A model generated the notes under the pieces. That model was given only the letters and a program-made list of their open reading frames with translations, was not told the DNA's origin and did not search any database. Positions 7,842-16,550 of a stretch of 64,000 nt of DNA are shown one piece after another. This DNA is from Streptomyces achromogenes (GTDB taxonomy: Bacteria > Actinomycetota > Actinomycetes > Streptomycetales > Streptomycetaceae). The position numbers and the translations under genes are program-made. Numbering within the stretch: the stretch's first letter is position 1; every line of letters begins with the position of its first letter. Location of the stretch: assembly GCF_030816715.1 (NCBI RefSeq), contig NZ_JAUSYH010000001.1:5518001-5582000 (forward strand). The letters are read 5' to 3'.

Positions 7842-8705
7842 ATGAGAAAACCTCTCGTCGCCGCCTGCTTCGCCCTGGCCATCGCCGGGGCGGGCGCGGC
7901 GCCCGCGGTCGCCGCACCGGCCGCGGCCGGGACCGGGGCGGCCGCCCTCAAGGCCGCCGCGCCCACGCTCAAGGCCGTCAACCTCGCCGGGACCGTCGCG
8001 CTCAGCAACTGCTCCGGCTCGGTCGTCCGCTTCCCCAGCTCCCTGGACACCGACCCGGCGCTGGTGCTCTCCAACGGCCACTGCCTGTCGACCGGGTTCC
8101 CGGAGCCGGGCGAGGTGCTCGTCAACCAGGCCTCCAGCCGCACCTTCGGCCTGCTCAACTCCGCCGGCACCCGGGTCGCCACCCTGCGCGCCAGCAAGCT
8201 CGCCTACGGGACGATGACCGACACCGACGTCTCGATCTACCAGCTCACCAGCACCTACGCGTCGATCAGGAACTCGTACGGCATCTCGGCGCTGACCGTG
8301 CAGGACACGCACCCGGTCGCCGGCACCGCCATCACCGTGGCGTCCGGCTACTGGAAGCGGCTCTACAGCTGCAACATCGACGGGTTCGTCTACCGGATGA
8401 AGGAGGGCGACTGGACCTGGAAGGACTCGGTCCGTTACACCTCCGCCTGCCAGACCATCGGCGGCACCTCCGGCTCGCCGGTGATCGACCAGGCCACCGG
8501 CAAGGTCGTCGCCGTAAACAACACCGGCAACGAGGACGGCCAGCGCTGCACCGAGAACAACCCCTGTGAGGTCGACGCGAACGGCAACGTCACCGTCCGC
8601 AAGGGCATCAACTACGCCCAGGAGACCTACCTGATCCCGGCCTGCTTCAAAGCCGGCAACCAGATCGACCTGAACAAGAGCGGGTGCACCCTGCCCAAGC
8701 CGTAG
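7842..8705 (+). CDS. secreted trypsin-like serine protease
   Basis: 287 residues; ATG 7842 follows AGAGGGG. The signal peptide covers about residues 1-25 (MRKPL, hydrophobic core, AVAAPA). The triad is visible: His in SNGHCLS, Asp in MTDTDVSIYQL and Ser in IGGTSGSPVID. Paired cysteines (NCSG/GHC, YSC/SAC, RCTENNPCEV, ACF/GCT) suggest disulfides in an extracellular enzyme. It is a chymotrypsin-fold S1 peptidase of the short bacterial kind without a long propeptide; the roughly 30-residue Ala-rich segment after the signal may act as one. TTGTTC (7746) and TAACAA (7768), 16 bases apart, are a possible promoter. A hairpin follows the stop. Confidence 0.85.
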   Translation: MRKPLVAACFALAIAGAGAAPAVAAPAAAGTGAAALKAAAPTLKAVNLAGTVALSNCSGSVVRFPSSLDTDPALVLSNGHCLSTGFPEPGEVLVNQASSRTFGLLNSAGTRVATLRASKLAYGTMTDTDVSIYQLTSTYASIRNSYGISALTVQDTHPVAGTAITVASGYWKRLYSCNIDGFVYRMKEGDWTWKDSVRYTSACQTIGGTSGSPVIDQATGKVVAVNNTGNEDGQRCTENNPCEVDANGNVTVRKGINYAQETYLIPACFKAGNQIDLNKSGCTLPKP

Positions 8706-8708
8706 GGA

Positions 8709-8723
8709 CTGTCCGCCGGACAG
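8709..8723 (+). terminator. hairpin after the protease gene
   Basis: CTGTCCG and CGGACAG form a 7-base perfect stem just after the stop codon of the protease and before the convergent D-aminoacylase gene. The loop is a single base, so some inner pairs will open; it is terminator-like but short. Confidence 0.45.
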
Positions 8724-8751
8724 CCCCTGGGACGGGCGGCGGGGCGTTCCG

Positions 8752-10377
8752 TCACGTGGGACCGCGACGGACCGCCCGCCCCGCCAGCACGTCCGTGCGC
8801 CGGCCGTCCTCGACGACGAACCGGCCGTCGACCAGGACGTGCGGGATGCCCGTCGGCAGGGTGCGCGGGGACTCGTACGTCGAGCCCGCCGCCACCGTCG
8901 CCGGGTCGAAGAGCACCAGATCGGCGCGGTACCCCTCACGGATCACGCCCCGGTCCCGCAGGCGCAGCCGGGCCGCCGGACGGCCGGTCAGGTGGGCGAC
9001 GCACTCCTCCAGGGTGAGGAGCCCCGACTCGCGGACGTAGTGGCCGAGATAGCGCGGGAACGTGCCGTACGCGCGCGGGTGCGGCCTGGCGCCGGTCAGG
9101 ACACCGTCCGAGCCGCCCGTGTGGACGCGATGGCGCATGATCGCGCGGACGTTCTCCTCGTGGCCCACGTGCTGCAGGATCGTCGGACCGAGTCCGTCCT
9201 CGAGCAGCAGCCGGCGCGCCGTCGCCCACGGAGCCTCGCCCAGACGCGCGGCCGACGCGCCGACCGTGCGGCCGACGAAGTCGCCCAGCGCCGGGTTCAC
9301 CACGCCGGAGATCTCGATCGTCTCCCAGTCCACCGGCACCCCGTGGCAGCCGTCCGCACCGGTCACCTCCAGGTCGTGGCGGACGCGTTCGGCGCTCTCG
9401 TCGTCCGCGAGACGGCGCAGCAGCTCCGCCGGGCCGCCCTCGGCCGCCCAACTCGGCAGCAGGGCCGCGAGCGTGGTGCAGCCGGGGGTGTAGGGATAGG
9501 AGTCGAGGGTGATGTCGGCGCCCGCGTCGAGCGCCTCGTCCAGCAGGGCCAGCAGCTCGGGCGCACGCCCCTCGTTCACGCCGAAGTTCATGGTGGCGTG
9601 CGCCAGGTGGAGGCCGCAGCCGGCCTTCCCGGCCAGCTCCACCATCTCCGCGTACGCCTCCAGCGCACCGGCGCCGTAACTGCGGTGGTGCGGGCAGTAG
9701 TAGCCGCCGTACCGCGCCACCACCCGGCACAGTTCCTCCAGTTCGGCGTTGCGGGCGTACATCCCGGGCGTGTACGTCAACCCGGACGACAGGCCGACCG
9801 CGCCCTGCTCCAGGCCCTCCGCCACCAGCCGCCGCATCCGGTCCAGCTCCCGCGGCGTGGCGGGGCGGTCCTCCCAGCCGACGACGAGGGCGCGGACGGT
9901 GCCCTGCGGGACGAGATACGCCGCGTTGACGGCGATGCCCCGGCCCCCGACGCCGCGGTCCAGCCGGTCCAGGTACTCGCCCACCGACCGCCAGTCGAAG
10001 TCGACGTCGTCGCCGGGGCCGTTCCAGCCGGTGATGGCGCGGCGCACCTCTTCGAGGGTCCGGTCGTCGACCGGCGCGTACGACAGACCGTCCTGGCCCA
10101 GGACTTCGAGTGTCACGCCCTGGGCCGCCTTGGCGCTGTGGTCCGGGTCGCTCAGCAGAGCCAGGTCGCTGTGGGCGTGCATGTCGATGAAACCGGGGGA
10201 GAGGACCAGCCCCTCCGCGTCCAGCTCCCGCACGGCCTTCGGACGCTGGCAGCCCGCGGCCGCCGCCTCCTTGACGATCGAGACGATCCTGCCGTCGTCG
10301 ATCACCACGTCCGCGCGGTAGGAGTCCGCGCCCGTGCCGTCGACGACGTCGGCGTCCCGGATGACGAGGTCTTCCAT
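8752..10377 (-). CDS. N-acyl-D-amino-acid deacylase (D-aminoacylase)
   Basis: 541 residues of the amidohydrolase superfamily. The N-terminal beta-sandwich (DLVIRDADVVDGTG) is followed by the metal motif GFIDMHAHSD near residue 65. Other landmarks are GLSSGLTYTPGM, the CPHHRSYGAG segment, HLAHATMNF and GGSDGVLTG with the conserved Asp. The C-terminus returns to the sandwich (GYRADLVLFDPAT). The family removes the acyl group from N-acyl-D-amino acids or N-acyl-D-glutamate. The downstream PLP enzyme gene (10400-11674) is on the same strand, 22 bases upstream of its start, so the two form an operon. It is cytoplasmic, with no signal peptide. Confidence 0.88.
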   Translation of the reverse strand: MEDLVIRDADVVDGTGADSYRADVVIDDGRIVSIVKEAAAAGCQRPKAVRELDAEGLVLSPGFIDMHAHSDLALLSDPDHSAKAAQGVTLEVLGQDGLSYAPVDDRTLEEVRRAITGWNGPGDDVDFDWRSVGEYLDRLDRGVGGRGIAVNAAYLVPQGTVRALVVGWEDRPATPRELDRMRRLVAEGLEQGAVGLSSGLTYTPGMYARNAELEELCRVVARYGGYYCPHHRSYGAGALEAYAEMVELAGKAGCGLHLAHATMNFGVNEGRAPELLALLDEALDAGADITLDSYPYTPGCTTLAALLPSWAAEGGPAELLRRLADDESAERVRHDLEVTGADGCHGVPVDWETIEISGVVNPALGDFVGRTVGASAARLGEAPWATARRLLLEDGLGPTILQHVGHEENVRAIMRHRVHTGGSDGVLTGARPHPRAYGTFPRYLGHYVRESGLLTLEECVAHLTGRPAARLRLRDRGVIREGYRADLVLFDPATVAAGSTYESPRTLPTGIPHVLVDGRFVVEDGRRTDVLAGRAVRRGPT

Positions 10378-10399
10378 GTCGGCCTCCGGCTCGGACGGA

Positions 10400-11674
10400 T
10401 CAGAAGTACGTGCGGATGTAGTCGACCACCGTGCCGTCCGCCTCGGCCAGCGGGATCAGCGGCCACTTGTCGAAGGACGTGCACGGGTGCGACAGGCCGA
10501 GGCCCACCCAGTCGCCGACCTCGAGGTCCGCCTCGTCCGTCGTGCGCAGCCAGGCGTGCTGGTCGGACAGGGCGGTCACCGAGACGCCGGTCGCGGGGCG
10601 TTCGCGGCCGTCGCGGCGGATCACCTGGGCGAAGGGCAGGTCGAGGTCGTAGGCGGCGTCGCGCTTGCCCGCGTTGACGAACGCCTGGTCGGGGGTGGGA
10701 CGGGAGACGACCTGGGTCCACAGCCGGAACGCGGGCTCCAGCGCGCCCTCCCCGGGGACCCGGTTGAACGGTGTGAGCTTGCGGTAGTGGCCGTCGTCGT
10801 GCGAGACGTACGCCCCCGAGCGCAGCAACTTCAGCACGGGGAGGGAGAGTTCGGGGACACCGGCGAAGACGTCGGCGACCGTGTCGAACCAGGCGCTGCC
10901 GCCCGCGCTGACGACGATCTCCTCGACGCCCGTGAACCGCCCCGCCGCGTCGAAGCCGGCGGCCAGGGCGACCAGCCGGCGCAGCCAGGCGTGCACCCGC
11001 TCCGGGTCGGCCGCCGGCACCTCGCCCTCGTAGCCCGCGACCCCGGCCAGCCGCAGTGTCGGGACGGCCGCCACCGCGTCGGCGACCGCCGCGCCCTCCT
11101 CCTCCGTGCGCACGCCGGTGCGGGCGCCGTCGCCGGCGGCCAGCTCGACCACGACGTCGAGGGGGCGGGCGGCGCCGCGCAGTGCCGCGTCCATCAGCTC
11201 GACGCCGCGCACCGAGTCGACGTAACAGACCAGGTGGAACCCGGGGTCGGCGTCGAGTTCGGCGGAGATCCAGCGCAGGGCCGCCGGGTCGACCAGTTCG
11301 TTGGCGAGGAAGATCCGCCGGACGCCGTACGCACGGGCCACCCGCACCTGGTGCGGGACCGCGAGGGTGATGCCCCAGGCGCCGCGGTCGAGCTGGCGCC
11401 GGAAGAGCTGCGGGGCCATGGAGGTCTTGCCGTGCGGCGCGAAGGCGAGACCGTGCCGGGTCGCGTACGTCTCCATGAGTGCGAGGTTGTGCTCGAGGCG
11501 TTCGGCGGAGAGGGCCAGCACCGGGGTCGAGAAGCCGCCGGTGAAGAGGTTGCGGCGCTGGGCGGCCAGCTCGCCGACGGTGAGGCCGTCGGCGTCCGGC
11601 GGGAGGCCCTTGAAGCGGTGGTCGACGCGTTCCTCGGCCAGTCGGGCGAGCGCCGCGATCGCCTCGGTACTCAT
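10400..11674 (-). CDS. PLP-dependent amino acid deaminase of the D-threonine aldolase / D-serine dehydratase type
   Basis: 424 residues; ATG 11674 has AGGGAGG four bases upstream. It is a fold-type III (alanine racemase-like) barrel: the Schiff-base lysine is in FAPHGKTSMAPQ near residue 68, and C-terminal SDQHAWL and GLSHPCTSFDKW hold the His and Cys that bind zinc in D-serine dehydratases and D-threonine aldolases. The expected reaction is beta-elimination of D-Ser or D-Thr, or aldol cleavage. The 2-aminoacrylate formed by dehydratases is detoxified by RidA, and a RidA gene lies in the divergent operon, which supports the dehydratase reading. The partner D-aminoacylase would supply free D-amino acids. 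Confidence 0.8.
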   Translation of the reverse strand: MSTEAIAALARLAEERVDHRFKGLPPDADGLTVGELAAQRRNLFTGGFSTPVLALSAERLEHNLALMETYATRHGLAFAPHGKTSMAPQLFRRQLDRGAWGITLAVPHQVRVARAYGVRRIFLANELVDPAALRWISAELDADPGFHLVCYVDSVRGVELMDAALRGAARPLDVVVELAAGDGARTGVRTEEEGAAVADAVAAVPTLRLAGVAGYEGEVPAADPERVHAWLRRLVALAAGFDAAGRFTGVEEIVVSAGGSAWFDTVADVFAGVPELSLPVLKLLRSGAYVSHDDGHYRKLTPFNRVPGEGALEPAFRLWTQVVSRPTPDQAFVNAGKRDAAYDLDLPFAQVIRRDGRERPATGVSVTALSDQHAWLRTTDEADLEVGDWVGLGLSHPCTSFDKWPLIPLAEADGTVVDYIRTYF

Positions 11675-11695
11675 GGAACCTCCCTGATCAGGAGC

Positions 11696-11712
11696 GTTGC
11701 GCAAGCTGCAAC
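11696..11712. promoter_or_regulatory. candidate IclR operator in the divergent promoter
   Basis: GTTGCGCAAGCTGCAAC contains GTTGC and GCAAC arms around seven bases and an internal perfect octamer TTGCGCAA (11697-11704). A further ATTGCG follows at 11717-11722. It lies between the PLP enzyme gene and the kinase-iclR operon, the natural place for the IclR protein to act on both. The assignment is inference from position and symmetry. Confidence 0.5.
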
Positions 11713-11847
11713 GTCCATTGCGTATGTCGCTGACCGCTGTCTAACATCTCCGCCGACGCGGGGTCAACGGATCCTCCCCCAGCCTTCGGCCGGCGGGACC
11801 CCCGTCTCGCTTCGCTCGCCCACACCAGCACGGGAGCCACGACGATC

Positions 11848-12960
11848 GTGACCGCCACCGGACCCCCCGACACCCCCGACACCCCGGACGCCCCGGACGC
11901 GTCCGACGCCCCCGAGGCCTCGCACGTCGTGGACGGGGTGGGCGCGGCGGACGTCGTGGACGTCGTCGCGCTCGGCGAGTCCATGGTCGCCCTCCTGCCC
12001 TCCCGCCCGGGTCGCCTCGCCGACGTGCCGTCCTTCGACCGGGGCATCGGCGGCGCGGAATCCAACGTGGCCTGCGCCCTGGCGGCGGCCGGTCACACCG
12101 CGCGCTGGGTCGGCCGGGTCGGGGCGGACGGCTTCGGCGACCACCTCGTCGAGACCGTCGGCTCCTACGGCGTCGACGTCAGCCGCGTGCGACGGGACCC
12201 GGACCGCCCGACCGGCGTCTACTTCCGCACGGCCGGCGACCGCTCCGGCGAAGCCCACGAGGTCGCCTACTACCGGGCCGGGTCCGCCGCCTCCGCGATG
12301 TCCGTCGACACCGTCGGCCTCGGCGCCGTACGGGCCTGCCGGGTCCTGCACCTCACCGGCATCACCGCGGCCCTCTCCGCGGACTGCCTCCATCTGCTGC
12401 GCGAACTGACCGCCGCCCGGCCCGGCCGGCCGCTCGTCTCCTTCGACGTCAACCACCGGCCCCGGCTGTGGACGGGCGGCGACGGCCCCCGGATCCTGCG
12501 GGAACTGGCCCGCGGCGCCGACCTGGTGTTCGTCGGCGAGGACGAGGCCGCCGACGTGTGGGGCCTTGACGGCCCCGACGCCGTACGCGCCGCGATCCCC
12601 GAACCCGAGGCGCTCGTCGTCAAACAGGGCGCGCACGGGGCGACCCTCTTCCACGGGGAACGCGTCCTGCACGTCCCGGCACCGCGGGTCGACGTCGTCG
12701 CCGCCGTCGGCGCCGGGGACGCCTTCGCCGCCGGGTTCCTCTCCGCCACCCTGCGCGGGCTGCCCGCCCGCGCCCGGCTGCGGCACGGGCATCTGACGGC
12801 CGCCGCCGCCCTCACCGTGCCCGGCGACCTCGCCGTCCCCCCGTCCCGCGACCACGCCGACCGGCTCGCCGCCCTCGACGACACCGCGTGGGGGAGACTT
12901 CGACTCGGCCCGGGCTGGACGCAGGCCCCGGCCGCCCCCGAGGAGGTACCCACCCCGTGA
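11848..12960 (+). CDS. PfkB-family carbohydrate kinase
   Basis: 370 residues. The N-terminal roughly 35 residues are a Pro/Asp/Ala-rich extension, so a later start is possible, but no better ribosome site is evident. The ribokinase fold shows ALGESMVALLP at the entry strand, GGAESNVACALAAAG, the middle segment VSFDVNHRPRLW, and the C-terminal anion hole AAVGAGDAFAAGF with the catalytic Asp. The sequence is closest in pattern to 2-keto-3-deoxygluconate kinases. It opens the operon kinase-iclR-ridA, and its stop overlaps the GTG of iclR. How a sugar kinase serves D-amino-acid use is unclear; the true substrate may be a keto-acid sugar. Confidence 0.8.
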   Translation: MTATGPPDTPDTPDAPDASDAPEASHVVDGVGAADVVDVVALGESMVALLPSRPGRLADVPSFDRGIGGAESNVACALAAAGHTARWVGRVGADGFGDHLVETVGSYGVDVSRVRRDPDRPTGVYFRTAGDRSGEAHEVAYYRAGSAASAMSVDTVGLGAVRACRVLHLTGITAALSADCLHLLRELTAARPGRPLVSFDVNHRPRLWTGGDGPRILRELARGADLVFVGEDEAADVWGLDGPDAVRAAIPEPEALVVKQGAHGATLFHGERVLHVPAPRVDVVAAVGAGDAFAAGFLSATLRGLPARARLRHGHLTAAAALTVPGDLAVPPSRDHADRLAALDDTAWGRLRLGPGWTQAPAAPEEVPTP

Positions 12961-13730
12961 GTCAGACCGTCGACCGTGCCCTGAGCATCCTGCCGCTGCT
13001 CGCCGAGGGCCCCGCCGACCTCGGGCAGGTCGCCGACCGCCTCGGCGTGCACAAGTCGACCGCCCTGCGGCTGCTGCGCACCCTCCACGAGCACGGCCTC
13101 GTCTACCGCCAGGCCGACCAGCGCTACCGCCTCGGCGCCCGCCTGTTCGCCCTCGCCCAGGAGGCGATGGAGAACCTCGACGTCCGCGAGATCGCCCACC
13201 CCCACCTGGCCCGGCTGGGCGAGGCCTGCGGCCACACCGTCCACCTCGCCGTGTACGAGGACGGCGAGGTCCTCTACATCGACAAGGTGGAGAGCCGCTA
13301 CCCGGTGCGCATGTACTCGCGCATCGGCAGGCCCGTCGCCGTCACGGTCGCCGCCGTCGCCAAGCTGCTCCTCGCCGACCTCCCCGAACCCGAGCGGCGC
13401 GCCGTCGCCGAGAGCCTCGACTACCCCCTCTACACGGCTCGTTCGACGCCCGACGCCCCCGCCTTCCTGCGGGAGCTGCGGAAGGTGCGGGAGCAGGGCT
13501 GGGCCACCGACCTCGGCGGCCACGAGGAGTCCATCAACTGCGTCGCCGCGCCCGTCCGGGGCGCCGACGGCCGGGTGGTCGCCGCGCTGTCGGTCTCCGC
13601 GCCGAACGTCGTCGCCACCGCCGACGAACTCCTCGCCCTGCTCCCGCTGGTGCGTCGCGCGGCGGACGCCGTCAGCGCCGAGTACTCCGGCAGGACGCCT
13701 GTATCAGCCCCGGACAAGGACACCAGATGA
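12957..13730 (+). CDS. IclR-family transcriptional regulator
   Basis: 257 residues, starting with GTG inside the kinase stop (GTGA overlap). Residues 1-62 are the winged helix-turn-helix (TVDRALSILPLLAE, QVADRLGVHKSTALRLLRTL). Residues 75-250 are the IclR effector domain, with DVREIAHPHLARL, HLAVYEDGEVLYIDKVES and the conserved loop GHEESINCVAAPV. It is cytoplasmic and binds DNA as a dimer or tetramer. The likely targets are the divergent promoters at 11675-11847. The ligand may be a D-amino-acid or keto-acid intermediate; this is inference. Confidence 0.88.
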   Translation: MSQTVDRALSILPLLAEGPADLGQVADRLGVHKSTALRLLRTLHEHGLVYRQADQRYRLGARLFALAQEAMENLDVREIAHPHLARLGEACGHTVHLAVYEDGEVLYIDKVESRYPVRMYSRIGRPVAVTVAAVAKLLLADLPEPERRAVAESLDYPLYTARSTPDAPAFLRELRKVREQGWATDLGGHEESINCVAAPVRGADGRVVAALSVSAPNVVATADELLALLPLVRRAADAVSAEYSGRTPVSAPDKDTR

Positions 13731-14135
13731 CCGAGAAGACCGCTCACCCCCGGCACCCACACCACCCCGCCCGCGAAGTTCTCGCACGGTGTGAAGAAGG
13801 GGAACATCCTCCAGGTCGCGGGCCAGGTCGGTTTCCTGCCCGCAGAGCCGGGCAAGCCGCCCACCCCGGCCGGTCCCGGCCTGCGCGAGCAGACCCTGCA
13901 GACCCTCGCCAACGTCAGGTCGATCCTGAACGAGGGCGGCGCGGGCTGGGACGACGTCATGATGATCCGCGTCTACCTGACCGACACCGGCCACTTCGCC
14001 GAGTTCAACGAGCTGTACGACGCGTACTTCGAGGAGCAGGCGCTCACCGCCCCGCCCGCGGCCCGCACCACGGTCTACGTCGGCCTGCCGGCGGGACTGC
14101 TCGTCGAGATCGACGCGCTCGCCGTCCTCGGCTGA
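13727..14135 (+). pseudogene. RidA-family enamine/imine deaminase with an N-terminal frameshift
   Basis: ATG 13727 overlaps the iclR stop and begins MTEKTA, the usual start of streptomycete RidA, but that frame then leaves the family sequence. The rest (TPGTHTTPPAKFSHGVKKGN onward, through ILQVAGQVGF to GLPAGLLVEIDALAVLG) is in another frame from about 13743. One base is missing between 13742 and 13743. Without repair, only a GTG at 13791 gives a product, 114 residues, lacking the first beta strand. RidA hydrolyses reactive 2-aminoacrylate imines to keto acids, which fits the PLP deaminase across the promoter. This is either an assembly error or a real lesion. Confidence 0.75.
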
Positions 14136-14235
14136 CACCGGCCCTGGCCGCGCGAGGGCGGCCGTATTGAACGCCTTCGTCTGGTTCTCTGACGGAACGC
14201 CGTGCGGAACTCCCGTAACGAAGTAGGGGCTGGCT

Positions 14236-14880
14236 GTGTCCGGCACAGGATCTTCGACCATACTGCCCGCTGTGGAGCAGCGCATAGGTTCGAGCAGCCA
14301 GCCCCTGGAGGGCGCCGGATTCGACCCGGCATTCGTCCCCGGGCTCACGTCGCCCGTGACCGCGGAGCCGTCCGACGCGAAGCCGGCCGAGGCCGACGAC
14401 GCCGAGGCGGTCGTCGACTCCGAGGAGGTGGAGAAGACCGGGCCCGACGCGGAGACCGACGCCGAGGCCGGGGAGGCGGAGGAGCCGGACGCGTCCGTCG
14501 CGGGTCCCGTCTTCGAGGCCTCGGACCGCCGGGCGCGGATCGTCGCCGACGCCAGGGGCGTCCGGCTCCGCCTCGACGAGGAGGAGTGCGAGTTCCGCTG
14601 GGACGAGATCGGCGCCGTCGAGACCGAGACGCCGCGTTTCGGCAAGCGGTACACCATCACCGTGCACACCCCTGACCGCCGCTGGTACCCGATCGAGGTC
14701 GAGGCGACGGCCAGGGCGCGCTTCCAGGAGTGGGACGACCAGCTGGACGCGGTCCTCGACGCCTACTTCGAGGAGGGCGACGCCTCGGACACCACGGACG
14801 CCGTGGACGACGACACCGAAGCGGTCGAGGCGACCGAGGCCAAGACCGAGGCTGAGGCCAAGGCCAAGGACGCCGACTAG
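14236..14880 (+). CDS. acidic protein with a PH-like domain
   Basis: 214 residues from GTG 14236 (AGGGG about 7 bases upstream); a second GTG at 14272 is possible. Residues 40-90 are very acidic and low in complexity. Residues 95-180 form a compact beta-rich domain (VFEASDRRARIVADARGVRL, FRWDEIGAVETETP, YTITVHTPDRRWYPIEVEA) ending in an amphipathic helix. The C-terminal tail is again Glu/Asp/Ala-rich. The strand pattern with a Trp-Glu/Asp-Glu-Ile turn resembles small PH-like domains and recurs in the gene at 20012. There is no signal peptide. Function is unknown. Confidence 0.6.
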   Translation: MSGTGSSTILPAVEQRIGSSSQPLEGAGFDPAFVPGLTSPVTAEPSDAKPAEADDAEAVVDSEEVEKTGPDAETDAEAGEAEEPDASVAGPVFEASDRRARIVADARGVRLRLDEEECEFRWDEIGAVETETPRFGKRYTITVHTPDRRWYPIEVEATARARFQEWDDQLDAVLDAYFEEGDASDTTDAVDDDTEAVEATEAKTEAEAKAKDAD

Positions 14881-14898
14881 TCGGTTCCGGTCACGGCG

Positions 14899-16240
14899 CT
14901 AGCCGCAGTACTGCGCCTGCTTGCCGATCGACCGGTACATACAGTCCGCGTTCTCCAGCAGTTGCAGCACCGCGTCCCGGTTACGGGAGGTCTCCCGCTC
15001 GATGACCTCGTCGGGCGGGTAGAAACCGCCTCCCGAACCGGACGACGGGTACATCTCGAAGGTGTACGAGAAGATCTTCTGCGTTCCCCAGAGGTAGTCG
15101 TCGATCGAGCCGTCGGTGATGTACAGGTCGCTGGACTGCTCGGCGGTGTACCCGTTGCTCGCGGCCATCTTCCGGCCGACGGCCTTGAACGCGGCGTTGT
15201 CGTCCGCGGTCATCCCGGTCGCCGTGTCGGAGTACGTGTAGCCGAACGGCCACAGCACCAGCTCGCTGTAGGTGTGGAAGTCGATCCCGGCGGTGATCTG
15301 CTGCCTGCCGCCCACGACCCGGCTGCGCACGAAGTCGGCGACGACTTTCACCTCGGGCGCGGACTCGGCGGACGCGCCCCGGTAGGTCTCGGACGACTTG
15401 CTGCCGGAAGAGCCGCCGCAGCAGCCCCACTTGAAGTCCCAGTTCCGGTTGAGGTCCGTCCCGACGTACGAGGAACCGGAGTTGGGCTGCCGGTTCTTGC
15501 GCCACGACCGGTAGGAGCCGGTGGCGATGTCGTACTCGCCGCCGTCCGGGTTGAGGTCGGGGACGATCCAGATCTCGCGCCCGTCGACCATGCCGGTGAT
15601 CCGGGAGTCGGTGCCGTACCCGGCGCTCAGCTCGCGCATCAGGTAGAGGGCCATCTCCACGGTGAGGTGCTCGCGGGCGTGCTGGTGGTGGGTGAACAGC
15701 ACCTCCGGCTCGGCCTCGTCGACGGCCACGTTGTCGCTGATCTTGACGGCCACGATGTCCCGGCCCTGGTACGACCTGCCGATGACCCGCTTGCTCATGA
15801 TGTCCGGGCGGGCGGCGACGCGCTGGTCGATCTCCGCCGTCATCTCGGCGTAGTTGTGGTACTTCGAGTCGGCGGACGGGAAGTCGAAGAGCCGTGCCTC
15901 GTCCCCGGCGACCCGGTCCGGCGCGGCGCCCAGGGGCGAGACCGCGTACCCCTGCGCGCGCAGCTTCCCGATCTGCTCGGCCCCGGCCGGAGACCACGAC
16001 GGTCTCCTCGTCGGCCTCGTCCACGCTCACCCCGGAGGCGGCGATCGCGGTGCGCAGCTGCGGGGTGCTGTGGTGGACGTGGATCTCGTACTGGCGGATG
16101 TCGTCGGCGGACGGCGCCGGCTTGCGGGCGCCGCCCGCGGACGCGTCGGTGACGGCCGAGAACGGCGCGGCCAGGGCGAGGGCCAGCAGGGCGGCGAGGA
16201 CGGTGCTTCTCGCACCGCTCCTGCGGATGCGCAGTCGCAT
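14899..16240 (-). pseudogene. secreted M14 zinc carboxypeptidase with a frameshift
   Basis: The start ATG 16240 has AGGAG five bases upstream and a clear signal peptide (MRLRIRRSGA, then a hydrophobic core). A propeptide of about 80 residues follows. The frame breaks at the CCCC run 15981-15984 (GGGG on the coding strand): one base too many separates VVVSGR from AEQIGKLRAQGY. Downstream the catalytic domain is complete: THHQHAREH (zinc His and Glu), DLNRNWDFKWG, GIDFHTYSELV (third zinc His) and SYTFEMYP with the general-base Glu. Corrected length is about 446 residues. Expected role: extracellular removal of C-terminal residues from peptides. As written, only a leaderless fragment from 15843 could be made. 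Confidence 0.8.
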
Positions 16241-16550
16241 GAACGCTCCTAGTGGGGAGTCGGAGTGTGGGGTGTGGGCGCGCGTGGGCGTGGGGGCGCG
16301 GAGGGTGCGGTGCTGCCGTGGTGAGGCTGCCGCACATCGTCGACGCATGGCATGAACAGGTCAATAGGTCAAGGAGTGACAAAGGGGAGATGGCCGGAAC
16401 CATGCGAAAAACGGCGCATGACCGGCCGCGAAGTGTAATTGCGCACGCACCCGCCGAAAGTGATCACACGCGAGGGCGGGCTGAGCACATCGGGTGGAGA
16501 TCGGGCAGGCCCTCTTGCCGGACCGGCCGCTTTGGGCTTTCTTGACCTTC
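16241..16550. other. divergent promoter region with repeats, 310 bases
   Basis: AGGTCAA is repeated at 16358-16364 and 16366-16372; read on the minus strand these are TTGACC boxes that could be the -35 region of the carboxypeptidase gene. A long imperfect hairpin occupies 16392-16427, on the transporter side. I see no small gene here. Confidence 0.4.
16392..16427. promoter_or_regulatory. imperfect 12-pair inverted repeat upstream of the NRAMP-like gene
   Basis: GGCCGG (16392-16397) pairs with CCGGCC (16422-16427), and CATGCG (16401-16406) with CGCATG (16415-16420), leaving a small bulge and an 8-base A-rich loop. It lies about 125 bases before the transporter ATG, so it could be an operator or a leader hairpin. 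Confidence 0.4.

Noticed and set aside
13727..14170. 147-residue frame from the coupled ATG after iclR
   Set aside because: Only the first six residues agree with RidA; the remainder is the wrong frame after the lost base.
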